Source of the DNA: Schauerella aestuarii
Lineage (GTDB): Bacteria > Pseudomonadota > Gammaproteobacteria > Burkholderiales > Burkholderiaceae_B
DNA length: 64,000 nucleotides
Direction of reading: 5' to 3'
Assembly (NCBI RefSeq): GCF_009866805.1
Contig: NZ_SIZW01000040.1
Coordinates: 124,001 to 188,000, forward strand
How positions within the stretch are numbered: the first letter of the stretch is position 1; each line of letters starts with the position of its first letter. Shown one piece after another: positions 25,509-35,800 of the stretch. A model generated the notes under the pieces. It was not told the DNA's origin. It was given only the letters and a program-made list of their open reading frames with translations, and did no database searches. The position numbers and the translations under genes were made by a program.

Positions 25509-25537
25509 TGGCGCCTTCGTTCAAGATTGAGAGCACG

Positions 25538-26002
25538 ATGACGCAAGAACAATCCGTCGAAATGTGGACCGATGGCGCATGCAAGGGCAATCCGGGCCTG
25601 GGCGGCTGGGGCGCGCTGTTGATCAGCGGCACGCATGAGAAAACGCTGCATGGCGGTGAACCGGTGACCACGAATAACCGCATGGAGCTGACGGCACCCA
25701 TCGAAGCCTTGCGCGCGCTGACGCGGCCTTGCACCGTCACGATTCATACCGATTCGCAGTATGTGATGAAGGGCATGACCGAGTGGCTGGTCAACTGGAA
25801 GAAGCGCGGCTGGATGACGGCCGATAAGAAACCGGTCAAGAATGCCGACCTGTGGAAGGCGCTCGATGAGCAGGTGCAACGTCACCAGGTGTCGTGGCGC
25901 TGGGTACGCGGCCACAACGGCGATGTGAACAACGAGCGTGCCGACGTGCTGGCCAATCAAGGCGTGGACGAGGCCCGCAAGATGGCGAAGCAGACGGCCT
26001 GA
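25538..26002 (+). CDS. rnhA: Ribonuclease HI
   Basis: Degrades the RNA strand of RNA-DNA hybrids. 154 residues, the normal bacterial length, from the ATG at 25538; an ATG at 25508 would add ten residues not typical of the family. The catalytic acids are Asp12 ([10 protein letters not shown]), Glu50 (NRMELTAP), Asp72 (HTDSQYV) and Asp136 (ERADVLAN), with the assisting His126 in VRGHNG. It normally neighbours dnaQ, but here about 10 kb of sugar-uptake and efflux genes lies between. Confidence 0.96.
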   Translation: MTQEQSVEMWTDGACKGNPGLGGWGALLISGTHEKTLHGGEPVTTNNRMELTAPIEALRALTRPCTVTIHTDSQYVMKGMTEWLVNWKKRGWMTADKKPVKNADLWKALDEQVQRHQVSWRWVRGHNGDVNNERADVLANQGVDEARKMAKQTA

Positions 26003-26017
26003 GGCCGATAGGCTCGT

Positions 26018-27130
26018 TCAAGCAATGCGGCGGCCAGAGTCGCGGTCAAAGAGCAGCGACTTCGACAGATCCACGATGAACGGCATGGGCTGCCCAGGCA
26101 CCGCCGCTTCGCCTGGATGCACCCGACAGCAGGTTTTGGTGTCGTTCAACTGAATGCTCACGAGCGTGTCGGCCCCAGTGGGCTCGGTCAGATCGACTTC
26201 GGCAATTAACTCCGGCAGATCGGCCCGATGGGCAGTTCGGCGGTCGGTGATCTGTTCGGGCCGAACGCCCAGCAGTACCGTGCGGCCCAGCCATGCGCCA
26301 AGATCGGAAGAGCGGCGCGGCAGCGTCCAAACGGCCGCGGGTTGGCCTTTGGGTTGTACGCGGCAGGTGAGCCCTCCGGAGGCTTCGGCGAGTTCGACCG
26401 GAATGAAGTTCATGCCGGGTGAGCCCATGAACGCTGCAACGAAGAGATTGGCTGGCGTATCGTAAATCTCTTGGGGGGCGCCGAATTGCTGAACCACGCC
26501 GTCGCGCATGACGGCGATACGGTCGCCCATGGTCATGGCTTCGATTTGATCGTGGGTGACGTAGACGATGGTGGCGCCCAGCCGCTGATGCATTTGCTTG
26601 ATCTCGAGCCGCATCTCAACCCGCAGCTTGGCATCCAGGTTGGACAGCGGTTCGTCGAATAGAAAGATTGCCGGATTGCGTGCAAGGGCGCGGCCCATGG
26701 CAACGCGCTGCCGCTGGCCGCCCGACAGCTGCGCCGGCTTGCGATCGAGCAGACTGCCCAGTTGCAGGATATCGGCGACTCGGGCGACCGTCGCCTCGAT
26801 TTCAGCCTTGGGCCGCTTGCGGATCTCCAGGCCAAAGGAGATGTTCTTTCGCACGGACATCGAGGGATAGAGCGCATACGACTGGAACACCATGGCGATG
26901 TCGCGGTCCTTGGGCGCGAGCGTATTGACCCGCGTGTCGCCGATCAGGATGTCACCGCTCGAAATGGATTCGAGTCCAGCGATCATGTTGAGCAGCGTCG
27001 ATTTACCGCAGCCCGAGGGTCCCACGAGGATAAGGAACTGGCCGTCATCGATCTCGATGTCGATGCCTTTGAGAATATCCGGTCCGTGATGATAGGTTTT
27101 GCGGACGTTGCGAATGGAAAGCGCAGACAT
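26018..27130 (-). CDS. gtsD: Sugar ABC transporter ATP-binding protein (GtsD/UgpC/MalK type)
   Basis: 370-residue ATPase of a CUT1 carbohydrate importer. It has Walker A GPSGCGKST (37-45), LSGGQRQRVAMGRAL, DEPLSNLDAKLR, and a C-terminal regulatory TOBE domain with RPEQI. It is the last gene of a minus-strand run, receptor-permease-permease-ATPase. The receptor looks like the Pseudomonas GtsA glucose binding protein, and glucokinase is divergent next door. I therefore assign glucose or mannose uptake; the symbol is by analogy. Confidence 0.88.
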   Translation of the reverse strand: MSALSIRNVRKTYHHGPDILKGIDIEIDDGQFLILVGPSGCGKSTLLNMIAGLESISSGDILIGDTRVNTLAPKDRDIAMVFQSYALYPSMSVRKNISFGLEIRKRPKAEIEATVARVADILQLGSLLDRKPAQLSGGQRQRVAMGRALARNPAIFLFDEPLSNLDAKLRVEMRLEIKQMHQRLGATIVYVTHDQIEAMTMGDRIAVMRDGVVQQFGAPQEIYDTPANLFVAAFMGSPGMNFIPVELAEASGGLTCRVQPKGQPAAVWTLPRRSSDLGAWLGRTVLLGVRPEQITDRRTAHRADLPELIAEVDLTEPTGADTLVSIQLNDTKTCCRVHPGEAAVPGQPMPFIVDLSKSLLFDRDSGRRIA

Positions 27131-27133
27131 GGT

Positions 27134-28015
27134 TCAGCCTTTGACGGCACCGGCGGTCAGGCCGCGGACGAAATAGCGTCCCGCGACGGCATACACAGCG
27201 AGGGTGGGCAGGGCGGCGATGAGCGCGGCTGCCATGTCGACGTTGTAGGCCTTGACGCCAGTGGTGGTATTGACGAGGTTATTGAGCGCCACGGTCACGG
27301 GTTGGGCTTCGCCGCTGGCGAAGACCACACCGAACAGGAAGTCGTTCCAGACCTGGGTGAATTGCCAGATGATGCACACCATGAAAATAGGTGTGGATAG
27401 CGGCAACACGATGCGTTGGAAAATCCGCCAGAATCCTGCGCCATCGATGCGGGCCGCATGAATGAGCTCGGCGGGCAGCGTGACATAGAAGTTGCGAAAG
27501 AACAGCGTGGTGAACGCCAATCCGTAAATGGCGTGCACCATGACCAACCCCGTGGTCGTGCCGGCGAGGCCGGCGGCGCCCAGCAGCCGGGCCATCGGCA
27601 GGATGACGACCTGGAACGGCACGAAACATCCCACCATCATGGCAGTGAAAAGGACGTCCGCGCCGCGAAAGCGCCATAGCGCGAGGACGTAGCCGTTGAG
27701 GGCACCGATCGCCGTAGAAATCAGGACCGCCGGAATCGTCATCCGCAAGGAGTTGAAGAATGCGTCGCGCATGCCGCCGCAGCCGGGCCCATCGCAGCGG
27801 CCTTGCCATGCCGCGTGCCAGGCCGATGCGGTCCAGGCCGAAGGCGGTGTGAGCAGCCCGCCGCCGTGGATTTCATCGAGCGGCTTGAATGCCGTGATGA
27901 TCATCACGTACAGCGGCACGAGGTAGTAGGCGGCCATGGCGATAAGCGCCAGATAGACGATCCATCGGCCCCAGCGGCGCTTGGATGAGTGAGGTGAATT
28001 AGTGTTTGCCGGCAC
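27134..28015 (-). CDS. gtsC: Sugar ABC transporter permease, MalG/GtsC type
   Basis: 293-residue inner membrane permease with about six membrane spans. The MalG-like EAA coupling loop is visible at AELIHAARIDGAGFWRIFQRIVLPLSTP. The start overlaps the end of the upstream permease by 17 bases, and the ATPase gene follows after three bases, so all are translated from one message. Confidence 0.88.
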   Translation of the reverse strand: MPANTNSPHSSKRRWGRWIVYLALIAMAAYYLVPLYVMIITAFKPLDEIHGGGLLTPPSAWTASAWHAAWQGRCDGPGCGGMRDAFFNSLRMTIPAVLISTAIGALNGYVLALWRFRGADVLFTAMMVGCFVPFQVVILPMARLLGAAGLAGTTTGLVMVHAIYGLAFTTLFFRNFYVTLPAELIHAARIDGAGFWRIFQRIVLPLSTPIFMVCIIWQFTQVWNDFLFGVVFASGEAQPVTVALNNLVNTTTGVKAYNVDMAAALIAALPTLAVYAVAGRYFVRGLTAGAVKG

Positions 28016-28904
28016 TGCGCGTCTCCAGATACATGAGCGGAACCAGTACGGCGATGACGGTGATGAGCATCATCATGGCGGAGGCCGCACCCATGCCGAG
28101 CTGACCGCGCGTGAATGAAAACTGGTACATGAAGATGGCGGGAACATCGGTGGAAATGCCTGGTCCGCCGCCCGTCAGGGCCATGACCAGATCGAAGCTT
28201 TTGATGGCAATGTGCGCCAGGATCAGGATCACGCTGAAGAACACGGGTCTCAGGCTGGGGATGACGATGCGCAGATAGATTCGCGGCAAACTGGCGCCGT
28301 CGACCTGCGCAGCCTGGATGATGGCGGTATCCACACCGCGCAGGCCAGCCAGAAACAACGCCATCGCGAAGCCCGAGGCTTGCCAGACGCCGGCGATCAC
28401 CACGGTGTACAAGGCGCGTTCGGGGTCGACCAACCAGTCGAACCGGAAGGTGCTCCAGCCCCAGCCCCTGACGAGGGTCTCGATCCCCAGGTCGGGATTG
28501 AGCATCCATTTCCAGACGGTGCCGGTGACGATGAACGACAGTGCCATCGGGTAGAGGTAGATCGTGCGCAATGCGCCTTCGGCACGGATACGTTGATCGA
28601 GCAATACGGCAATGAACAACCCCAGCACGACACAGGCGCCGACGAACAGCACGCCAAACAGGGCGAGATTGCCGGCCGCCGTCCACCAGCGGGCATTGCC
28701 CATTAAACGAACGTATTGCTCCAGACCCACCCAGTCGTTGACCGGGAGCAGGCGCGACCGGGTCATGGAGATCCACGCCGTCCACGCAATGAAGCCGTAA
28801 ACGAAGACGGCACACAGCGCAACGCTGGGCGCGAGCACGATGCGCGGCAGCCACGCGTCGGCCCAGCGTTGCCGCCGGCTGGCGATGGCAAGACGGCGTG
28901 CCAT
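27999..28904 (-). CDS. gtsB: Sugar ABC transporter permease, MalF/GtsB type
   Basis: 301-residue permease, about six spans, with the MalF-type coupling loop IIQAAQVDGASLPRIYLRIVIPSL. The N terminus is long and basic (MARRLAIASRRQRW) before the first span. Three bases separate it from the receptor gene upstream. Confidence 0.88.
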   Translation of the reverse strand: MARRLAIASRRQRWADAWLPRIVLAPSVALCAVFVYGFIAWTAWISMTRSRLLPVNDWVGLEQYVRLMGNARWWTAAGNLALFGVLFVGACVVLGLFIAVLLDQRIRAEGALRTIYLYPMALSFIVTGTVWKWMLNPDLGIETLVRGWGWSTFRFDWLVDPERALYTVVIAGVWQASGFAMALFLAGLRGVDTAIIQAAQVDGASLPRIYLRIVIPSLRPVFFSVILILAHIAIKSFDLVMALTGGGPGISTDVPAIFMYQFSFTRGQLGMGAASAMMMLITVIAVLVPLMYLETRSAGKH

Positions 28905-28907
28905 TGC

Positions 28908-30248
28908 TCAGGACGCCTTGACGGCTGCCGCCAGTTGGGCGGCCGCAGCCTTGGGACTGAGGCTGGAATGCATGAAGCGGCTGACGACATCGACGATGCC
29001 ACCTTCCACGGCCGGCGACATGGCCATCTTGTGGGAGAAGCTGGGGATCAACGTTTGCGCCGAAGACGCCGCTCGCAGGTCGGCCGACGACTGCTGTGCG
29101 CATGCATCGAACCGATCGAGCGGCACATCGATGCGCGCCGGGATCGAGCCCTTGTTCAGATTGAAGACGGTTTGGAATTCGGGGCTCATGACGGCTGTGG
29201 CCAGATGCGCTTGCGAGCTGCGTGCTTGCGGACTGGACTGGGTGAACATCGCCAGGCTGTCGATGTTGTACGTAAAGGCGCCAGCGGTGCCCGGGGCCGG
29301 CACGCAGAGATAGTCGGTGCCGGCGACTTTGCCGGCAGCGGTGAATTCACCTTTTGCCCAGTCACCCATGAATTGCATCGCCGCCTTGCCGTTCATGACC
29401 ATGACGGTGCCGAGGTTCCAGTCGCGGCCCGGCGAGCCTTTGTCGATGTAGCCCTTGATACGCTGCATGGCGTCGAACACGGCAACCATGGTGGGGCCGG
29501 AAAGCGTGGCCGCGTCGAGCTCGATGAAGGCTTTGCGATAGAAGTCCACCCCGCCCACGCCCAGTGCGACCGATTCGAATAGCGTGGCGTCTTGCATCGG
29601 ATCGCCGCCATGCGCGAGCGGCAGCATGCCCGCCGCCTTCAGCTTGTCGGCGGCTTCGAAGAAGCTCGCCATTGTGGTGGGCACCGTGGCGCCGGCCTGC
29701 GCGAGCATCGCGGGATTGACCCACAACCAGTTGACGCGGTGCACATTGATCGGTGCGGCAACGTAATGACCCTGGTACTTCATGATGCTGGCGATGGCCG
29801 GCGGCAGCACGGCGTTCCAGTTACCATCGGTCGCGATGGCGTCGATATTGGCGAGTACGCCTTCGGCACCCCATTCTTGAATCTGCGGACCTTTGATTTG
29901 AGCGGCCGTGGGCGGCTGACCCGACACGACGCGCGTTTTGAGTGCCGTCAGGGCGTTGTCGCCACCGCCCCCCGCCACGGCATAGTCTTTCCAGGTATCG
30001 CCCTGCGCGGTGATCATGTCGCGCAGCGCTTGCGCGGCACGGGCTTCGCCGCCAGAGGTCCACCAGTGCAGCACTTCGACTTCGCCCGCGTGGGATGGCG
30101 TCGTGGCCGAAAGTGCGACGGCCGCCATCGCTGCGGCGGTCAACACCGTCAGACGCAGCCGGGCTGCCGAGGGGCGTTTGGATCCTGCGTGCGCAGCGTG
30201 CGTTGCCGGTGCCTTGCGGAAAGGGGAGTTGACGTTTGCGCGAACCAT
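28908..30248 (-). CDS. gtsA: Periplasmic glucose/mannose-type sugar-binding protein (GtsA-like)
   Basis: 446-residue receptor of the CUT1 importer. The mature protein begins GEVEVLHWWTSGGEARA after an unusually long N-region and signal peptide (cleavage near SHA-G, about residue 54). The HWWTSGGE, AGGGGDNALT and AAQIKGPQIQEW blocks closely resemble Pseudomonas GtsA, which binds glucose. The ATG at 30248 has GGAGA nine bases upstream, better than a start 39 codons earlier. A promoter candidate lies at 30337-30365. Ligand identity is inferred. Confidence 0.88.
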   Translation of the reverse strand: MVRANVNSPFRKAPATHAAHAGSKRPSAARLRLTVLTAAAMAAVALSATTPSHAGEVEVLHWWTSGGEARAAQALRDMITAQGDTWKDYAVAGGGGDNALTALKTRVVSGQPPTAAQIKGPQIQEWGAEGVLANIDAIATDGNWNAVLPPAIASIMKYQGHYVAAPINVHRVNWLWVNPAMLAQAGATVPTTMASFFEAADKLKAAGMLPLAHGGDPMQDATLFESVALGVGGVDFYRKAFIELDAATLSGPTMVAVFDAMQRIKGYIDKGSPGRDWNLGTVMVMNGKAAMQFMGDWAKGEFTAAGKVAGTDYLCVPAPGTAGAFTYNIDSLAMFTQSSPQARSSQAHLATAVMSPEFQTVFNLNKGSIPARIDVPLDRFDACAQQSSADLRAASSAQTLIPSFSHKMAMSPAVEGGIVDVVSRFMHSSLSPKAAAAQLAAAVKAS

Positions 30249-30556
30249 ATCGATGTCTCCGATGAGGGGCCGGTGAGCGGCCTCGAGTGACGAAAGCAGC
30301 CCCGGGAAGGGCGTTGAGCGGGCCAGGAACCGGATCATTACAGGCGCTATCGACGACCCTAACAATCCGGAATTCGTCCTATTTTTCTGGGATCATTCGG
30401 CTGCGTCATGGGCAAAGTGACGAGCACGCCGCTATTGGCAGACGAGCTTGATGGAAAGCGTCAAAACGCAGTTTTTTCAGTGCGGTACTCTTGATGAGGC
30501 GTCGCGCGGCCGATCGCGCAGTGATTGGCTTTTTCCGTTTTTGAGAGGTCGTTGGC
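30249..30556. other. 308-base divergent region between gtsA and glk
   Basis: Holds the leaders and promoters of the sugar importer (minus) and glucokinase (plus). A convincing promoter is seen only for the minus strand (30337-30365). I see no strong palindrome for a regulator and no small gene. Confidence 0.6.
30337..30365 (-). promoter_or_regulatory. Predicted sigma-70 promoter of the gts operon
   Basis: On the minus strand TTGTTA (30360-30365) and TGTAAT (30337-30342) are separated by 17 bases; the -10 matches five of six positions. The start site would fall near 30330, giving a leader of about 80 bases to the gtsA ATG. Confidence 0.45.
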
Positions 30557-31600
30557 ATGGTGTTGGATTCCGCAGAAACGTATCCCCGGTTGCTGGGCGA
30601 CGTGGGGGGCACGAACGCGCGCTTTGCGCTGGAAACGGCGCCGCATACCGTGGCTCAGGTCGCCGTGCTCGCGACCCGCGACTACCCCTCGCTCGAGGCG
30701 GCGATGCGGTCCTACCTCGAACGTTGCGGCGAGCTGGGCGCGCAGGTGCGTCATGCGGCGGTGGGGATTGCCAATCCGATCTATCGCGATCATGTGCAAA
30801 TGACCAACCATTCGTGGCAGTTCTCGATTGCAGGCATGCGCCGGGCGCTGGGGCTCACCACGTTTCTGGTCATCAACGATTTCACGGCGTTGGCCTACGC
30901 CCTCCCGCAATTGCCTGCGGGCGATCTCGAGCAGATCGGCGGTGGCACTGTTGAACATCGGTCGCCGCGGGTCTTGGTCGGGGCGGGCACCGGCCTGGGT
31001 GTGTCCGGTCTCATCCCCGCAGGCAACGGCTGGGTGGCCCTGGCAGGCGAGGGCGGGCATGTGAGCTTCGCGCCGGTGGACGATGAGCAGGTGGCGCTCT
31101 GGTCGTTCGCGCGCGAACGCTATGGTCGGGTATCGGCCGAACGCCTCTTGTGCGGATCGGGCCTCGAGCTCATTTATGAGTTCTTGCGTAGCCGTGCACC
31201 GTCGGATGCCGGGCCGTTCAAGCGCAGTGCACCCGAAATCACTGCCGGCGCGCTCGACGGCGACGAGTCGCTGAGCTCGCATGCGGTGGATCTGTTTTGC
31301 GGCCTGCTGGGCACCGTTGCGTCCGATCTGGCGCTGGTGCTCGGCGCCCGAGGCGGGGTCTACATCGGCGGCGGGATCGTCCCTCGGCTGGGGCCCGTGT
31401 TTGCCCGGTCCCCCTTTCGGCAGCGCTTCGAGGACAAGGGGCGTTTTGCCGAGTATCTTGCAGGCGTGCCCACGTTCGTTATCCGTACGTCCCTGCCGGC
31501 TCTGGGTGGCCTGTCCGCCGCGCTGTCGCATCATCTGACCGAAGCGCCGCTGGCCCAACCGCCCGATAACGACGCCGTGGAGGGTGGCACGGCAGGATAA
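30557..31600 (+). CDS. glk: Glucokinase
   Basis: ATP-dependent phosphorylation of glucose to glucose 6-phosphate, cytoplasmic. 347 residues of the proteobacterial Glk (ROK-distinct) family: N-terminal ATP motif GDVGGTNARFAL, NDFTALAYALP with the catalytic Asp, GAGTGLGVSGL, GEGGHVSFAP and CGSGLELIYEF. It is divergent from the gts-like importer, consistent with uptake and trapping of the same hexose. The C-terminal 20 residues are low-complexity. Confidence 0.93.
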   Translation: MVLDSAETYPRLLGDVGGTNARFALETAPHTVAQVAVLATRDYPSLEAAMRSYLERCGELGAQVRHAAVGIANPIYRDHVQMTNHSWQFSIAGMRRALGLTTFLVINDFTALAYALPQLPAGDLEQIGGGTVEHRSPRVLVGAGTGLGVSGLIPAGNGWVALAGEGGHVSFAPVDDEQVALWSFARERYGRVSAERLLCGSGLELIYEFLRSRAPSDAGPFKRSAPEITAGALDGDESLSSHAVDLFCGLLGTVASDLALVLGARGGVYIGGGIVPRLGPVFARSPFRQRFEDKGRFAEYLAGVPTFVIRTSLPALGGLSAALSHHLTEAPLAQPPDNDAVEGGTAG

Positions 31601-31740
31601 GCGACCGTACTTCGGGTTAATACGTCGCGCGCCAGAGGCGAAGCGATGCTACATTCTTCGAGCTTCGGTCGCTCGGCCGCGAGTCGCGCCCGGCGCGCCG
31701 GATACCCTCTTTCTGACGCTGCGACGGCGATGGCGCGGCG

Positions 31741-32844
31741 ATGCGTGGCATGAATAAAGTTGCATTGACTTCCCTGGTGGTCGCGGCCGTAGCCGTAGGC
31801 GTGTTGGCCGGTATCTACGCGCCGCGCTGGTTGCCCAATGGCACGCCTGCGACGGCCACCGCGACCGCGTCCAAGAATGCTGCCCCGGCGCGCAAGGTCG
31901 AGCCCACGCGCGTCGCACTGGCCGATGTGGCATCCATCGATTTCACGCGCGGCATTTCGGCGGTGGGTAGCCTGCGATCCGACGAAGCCGTCGTGTTGCG
32001 GCCGGAGGTCGCGGGACGGATTCGCACCATTCGCTTCAAGGAAGGGCAGCCGGTCGTCCGCGACGATGTGCTGGTGCAGCTGGACGACGCGATTCCACGT
32101 GCCGAGCTGGCGCAGGCCCGGGCCAATCTCAGTCTGGCGCAAAGTCAATATCGCCGTGCTTCCGAATTGCAGGGGCGCGGCTTCGTGAGCCAACAGGCGC
32201 GCGATGAGGCAGGCAGTACGCTGAAAGTGCAGGAGGCCGCGGCTGCGCTGGCGCAGGCCAAACTCGACAAGCTGACGATTCGCGCCCCGTTTTCGGGGGT
32301 GGCCGGATTGCGCAGTGTGTCGGAAGGCGATTTCGTGGACGCGGGACAGGATCTCGCGCCGCTCGAGGCCATCGATCCGCTGAAGGTCGACTTCCGGGTG
32401 CCTGAAATGTATTTGAGCCGGGTGCAGACCGGGCAAACCTTATCCGTGCGGCTGGATGCGTTGCCGGGCGAGTTGCGCGAAGGCAAGGTCTATGCGATCA
32501 GCCCGCTGGTTGACGCGGGTGGGCGCTCGATTCTGCTGCGTGCGGTTGTGCCCAATGCGGATCGGCGTCTGCGGCCCGGGATGTTTGCCCGCGTGCAACT
32601 GACTTTCAGCCAGGACCGTGCCAACGTCGTGCCCGAGGCGGCGCTCTCGCCGTCGGGCGATTCGCAGTATGTGTTCGTGGTGCGGGATGGCGTGGCGCAT
32701 CGGGTCGAAGTCGCCATCGGCGAACGGCGCGACGGACGTGTCGAAGTGATCAGTGGTGTCTCCGCCGGCGATCGCGTGGTGGTGTCGGGCTTGCAGCGTG
32801 TGATCGACGGCGGTCCGGTAGTCGACGCCGGCCCGGGCGCCTGA
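31741..32844 (+). CDS. RND efflux periplasmic adaptor (membrane fusion protein)
   Basis: 367-residue HlyD/AcrA-type adaptor anchored by an N-terminal hydrophobic segment (VALTSLVVAAVAVGVLAGIYA). The lipoyl domain (LRPEVAGRIRTIRFKEGQPV), a short alpha-hairpin (ARANLSLAQSQYRRASELQGRG) and the second lipoyl half (LTIRAPFSGVAGLR) are ordered as expected. An ATG three codons downstream is an equally possible start. It pairs with the RND pump 10 bases later. Confidence 0.9.
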   Translation: MRGMNKVALTSLVVAAVAVGVLAGIYAPRWLPNGTPATATATASKNAAPARKVEPTRVALADVASIDFTRGISAVGSLRSDEAVVLRPEVAGRIRTIRFKEGQPVVRDDVLVQLDDAIPRAELAQARANLSLAQSQYRRASELQGRGFVSQQARDEAGSTLKVQEAAAALAQAKLDKLTIRAPFSGVAGLRSVSEGDFVDAGQDLAPLEAIDPLKVDFRVPEMYLSRVQTGQTLSVRLDALPGELREGKVYAISPLVDAGGRSILLRAVVPNADRRLRPGMFARVQLTFSQDRANVVPEAALSPSGDSQYVFVVRDGVAHRVEVAIGERRDGRVEVISGVSAGDRVVVSGLQRVIDGGPVVDAGPGA

Positions 32845-32854
32845 GGGGTACGGC

Positions 32855-35800
32855 ATGGTCCTGTCCGACCTCTGCATCCGCCGTCCGGTGTTCGCATCGG
32901 TGCTCTCGCTGATCATCGTATTGATCGGCCTGATTTCCTATTCACGTCTGACGGTACGCGAGTATCCGCGCATCGACGAGCCCGTGGTGTCGGTGGATAC
33001 CACCTATAAAGGCGCGTCGCCGGAGGTGATCGAGTCACAGGTCACCAAGCCGCTGGAAGATCAGTTGGCCGGTATCGAGGGCGTGAACGTCATGACCTCG
33101 CGTAGCCGATCCGAGCGCAGCCTGATCAATATCACGTTCAATCTGTCGCGCGACCCTGACGCTGCGGCAGCCGAAGTGCGCGACAAGGTTTCGCGTGCAC
33201 GCCGCTTTCTGCCCGACGAGATCGATGAGCCCATCATCGCCAAGGTCGAGGCGGATTCGCAGCCGATCATTTACATCGCCGTTGAGTCGGGCAACTACTC
33301 GGTGATCCAGACCTCGGATTACATCAACCGCTACATCAAGACGCGTTTATCGGTGTTGCCCGGGGCAGCCGAAGTGCGGGTGTTTGGCGAACGCCTGCCG
33401 TCGATGCGGGTGTATGTGGATCGCGACAAGCTGGCCGCCTACGCACTGACGGTGCAGGACGTCGAGACGGCGCTGGCCAACCAGAACGTGGAAATTCCCG
33501 CCGGCCGGATCGAATCGCAGGCCCGTGAATTTTCGGTGGTGTCGTCCACCGACTTGCAAACGCCGGCGCAGTTCGAGAGTGTGATCGTCGCCAACGTACG
33601 GGGTTACCCAGTGCGGCTGCGCGATGTGGCGCGCGTCGAAGTGGCGGCCAATACCGACCGGATTGTGTCGCGTTTCAACGGGCGGCCCGCCATCAACATC
33701 GGGATCACGCGGCAGTCCGTCGCCAACCCGCTGGATCTGTCGCAGGCGGCGCGCGTGGAAGTCGAGCGCATCAACGAGACCTTGCCCACAGGCATGAAGC
33801 TCACCATTGCCTACGACACGTCGGTCTTCATCGAAAAGTCGATTGAGTCGGTTTATCACACCATCCTCGAAGCCATCGTGCTGGTGGTGCTGGTGATCTT
33901 CTTCTTCCTGCGTAATCTGCGGGCCAGCATCATTCCCATCGTCACCATTCCTGTATCGCTGGTGGGTGCGTGCGCGCTGATGTACATGTTCGGTTTTTCG
34001 ATCAATACCCTCACATTGCTGGCGATGGTGCTGGCGATCGGGCTGGTGGTGGATGACGCGATCGTCGTGCTGGAGAATATCTATCGGCACGTCGAGGACG
34101 GCATGCCACGGCGAGAAGCGGCGCTGCGCGGATCGAAGGAAATCGGCTTTGCGGTCGTGGCCATGACCCTCACGCTGGTCACGGTGTATGCGCCGCTGGC
34201 GTTTGCCACCGGGCGCACGGGACGCCTGTTCATCGAGTTCGCGCTGGCGTTGGCAGGTGCCGTGGTCGTATCGGGCTTTGTGGCGCTCACGCTCACACCC
34301 ATGATGTGCTCGGTGATGCTGCGGCACCAGAAGGGCCATAACCGCGCCTACACGATGATCGAGAATTGGCTCGAGGCGCTGGGCCGGGGATACGGTCGGG
34401 CATTGGGTCTGGCCTTGCGGCACCGCATGATCGTGATCGTGCTGGGACTATTGGTGGCGGCGAGCAGCGGCGTATTGTTCAAGGTGGTCAAGAGCGAACT
34501 GGCGCCGATCGAGGATCGCGGGGTGGTGTTTGGTGTGGTGACGGCACCTGAAGGCGCCACTGTGGGCTACACCGAGCAAAGCATGGCAGCGATCGAAAAG
34601 CTCTACGCCAGCATCGAGGAAGCCAGCGGCAATCAGGTCACCATCGGATTTCCCACCGTGACCGACGGCACGGCCATCTTGCGCCTGAAGCCGTGGGAGG
34701 AGCGCTCCCGCAAGCAACAAGAGATCACGCAGTTTCTGCAGCCCAAGTTTGCAGCGCTGCCCGGTGTGCGTGCCACGCCGACCAATCCGCCGTCGTTGGG
34801 CCAGCGCACGCGCTCGCGGCCCATTGAATTCATCATCATGAGCCAGGCACCGTACGCCGAGCTTTCCAAGATGGTGGATGGCTACGTCGCAGCTTTGGCC
34901 GACTATCCAGGGCTGGTCAATATCGAAACCGACCTGCGCCTGAACACCCCTGAGCTTCGCATCAAGGTCGATCGCGACAAGATGGCCGACGTGGGCGCCA
35001 ACGTCGCTACGGTGGGCCGCACGCTCGAGTCGATGCTGGGCGGGCGTCAGGTCACCCGCTACAAGGATGGGGGCGAACAATACGATGTGATCGTGCAGGT
35101 CACACCGCGCGACCGGGCCAATACGCGCGACATCGCCGGCATTTACGTGCGCGCACGTGATGGCAGCATGGTGCAGCTCGATAACCTGCTGACCGTGGAA
35201 GAGGGCGTGTCGCCGCAGTCGCTCAATCACTTCAACCGCCTGCGCGCGGTCAAGATCGAAGCGGTGGTGGGGCCAGGGTATGCGTTGGGCGAGGTGCTCG
35301 ACCACATGAATGCGGTGGCGCGCGAAACCTTGCCCAACACCGTGATCACCGATCTGGATGGGCAGTCGCGCGAGTATCGCGATTCCGCGGCCAGCATCTA
35401 TCTCGTCTTCGGGATGGCGCTGGCGTTCATCTACCTGGTGTTGGCGGCGCAGTTCGAAAGCTGGCGCAATCCCTTCATCATCATGCTGTCGGTCCCGCTC
35501 TCGATGACCGGCGCCATGCTGGCGCTGTGGCTGTCGGGCGGTACTCTGTCCATCTACAGTCAGATCGGGTTGATTACCTTGGTGGGCCTGATTACCAAGC
35601 ACGGCATTCTCATCGTCGAGTTCGCAAACCAGTTGCGAGACGAAGGGGTGGCGCGCGTGGAGGCGGTCACACGCGCCAGCATCATGCGGCTGCGGCCGAT
35701 TCTGATGACGACCGGCGCCATGGTGCTGGGCACCATTCCGCTGGCATTGGCAACGGGCGCAGGCGCCGAATCGCGCCAGCAGATCGGGTGGGTGCTGGTG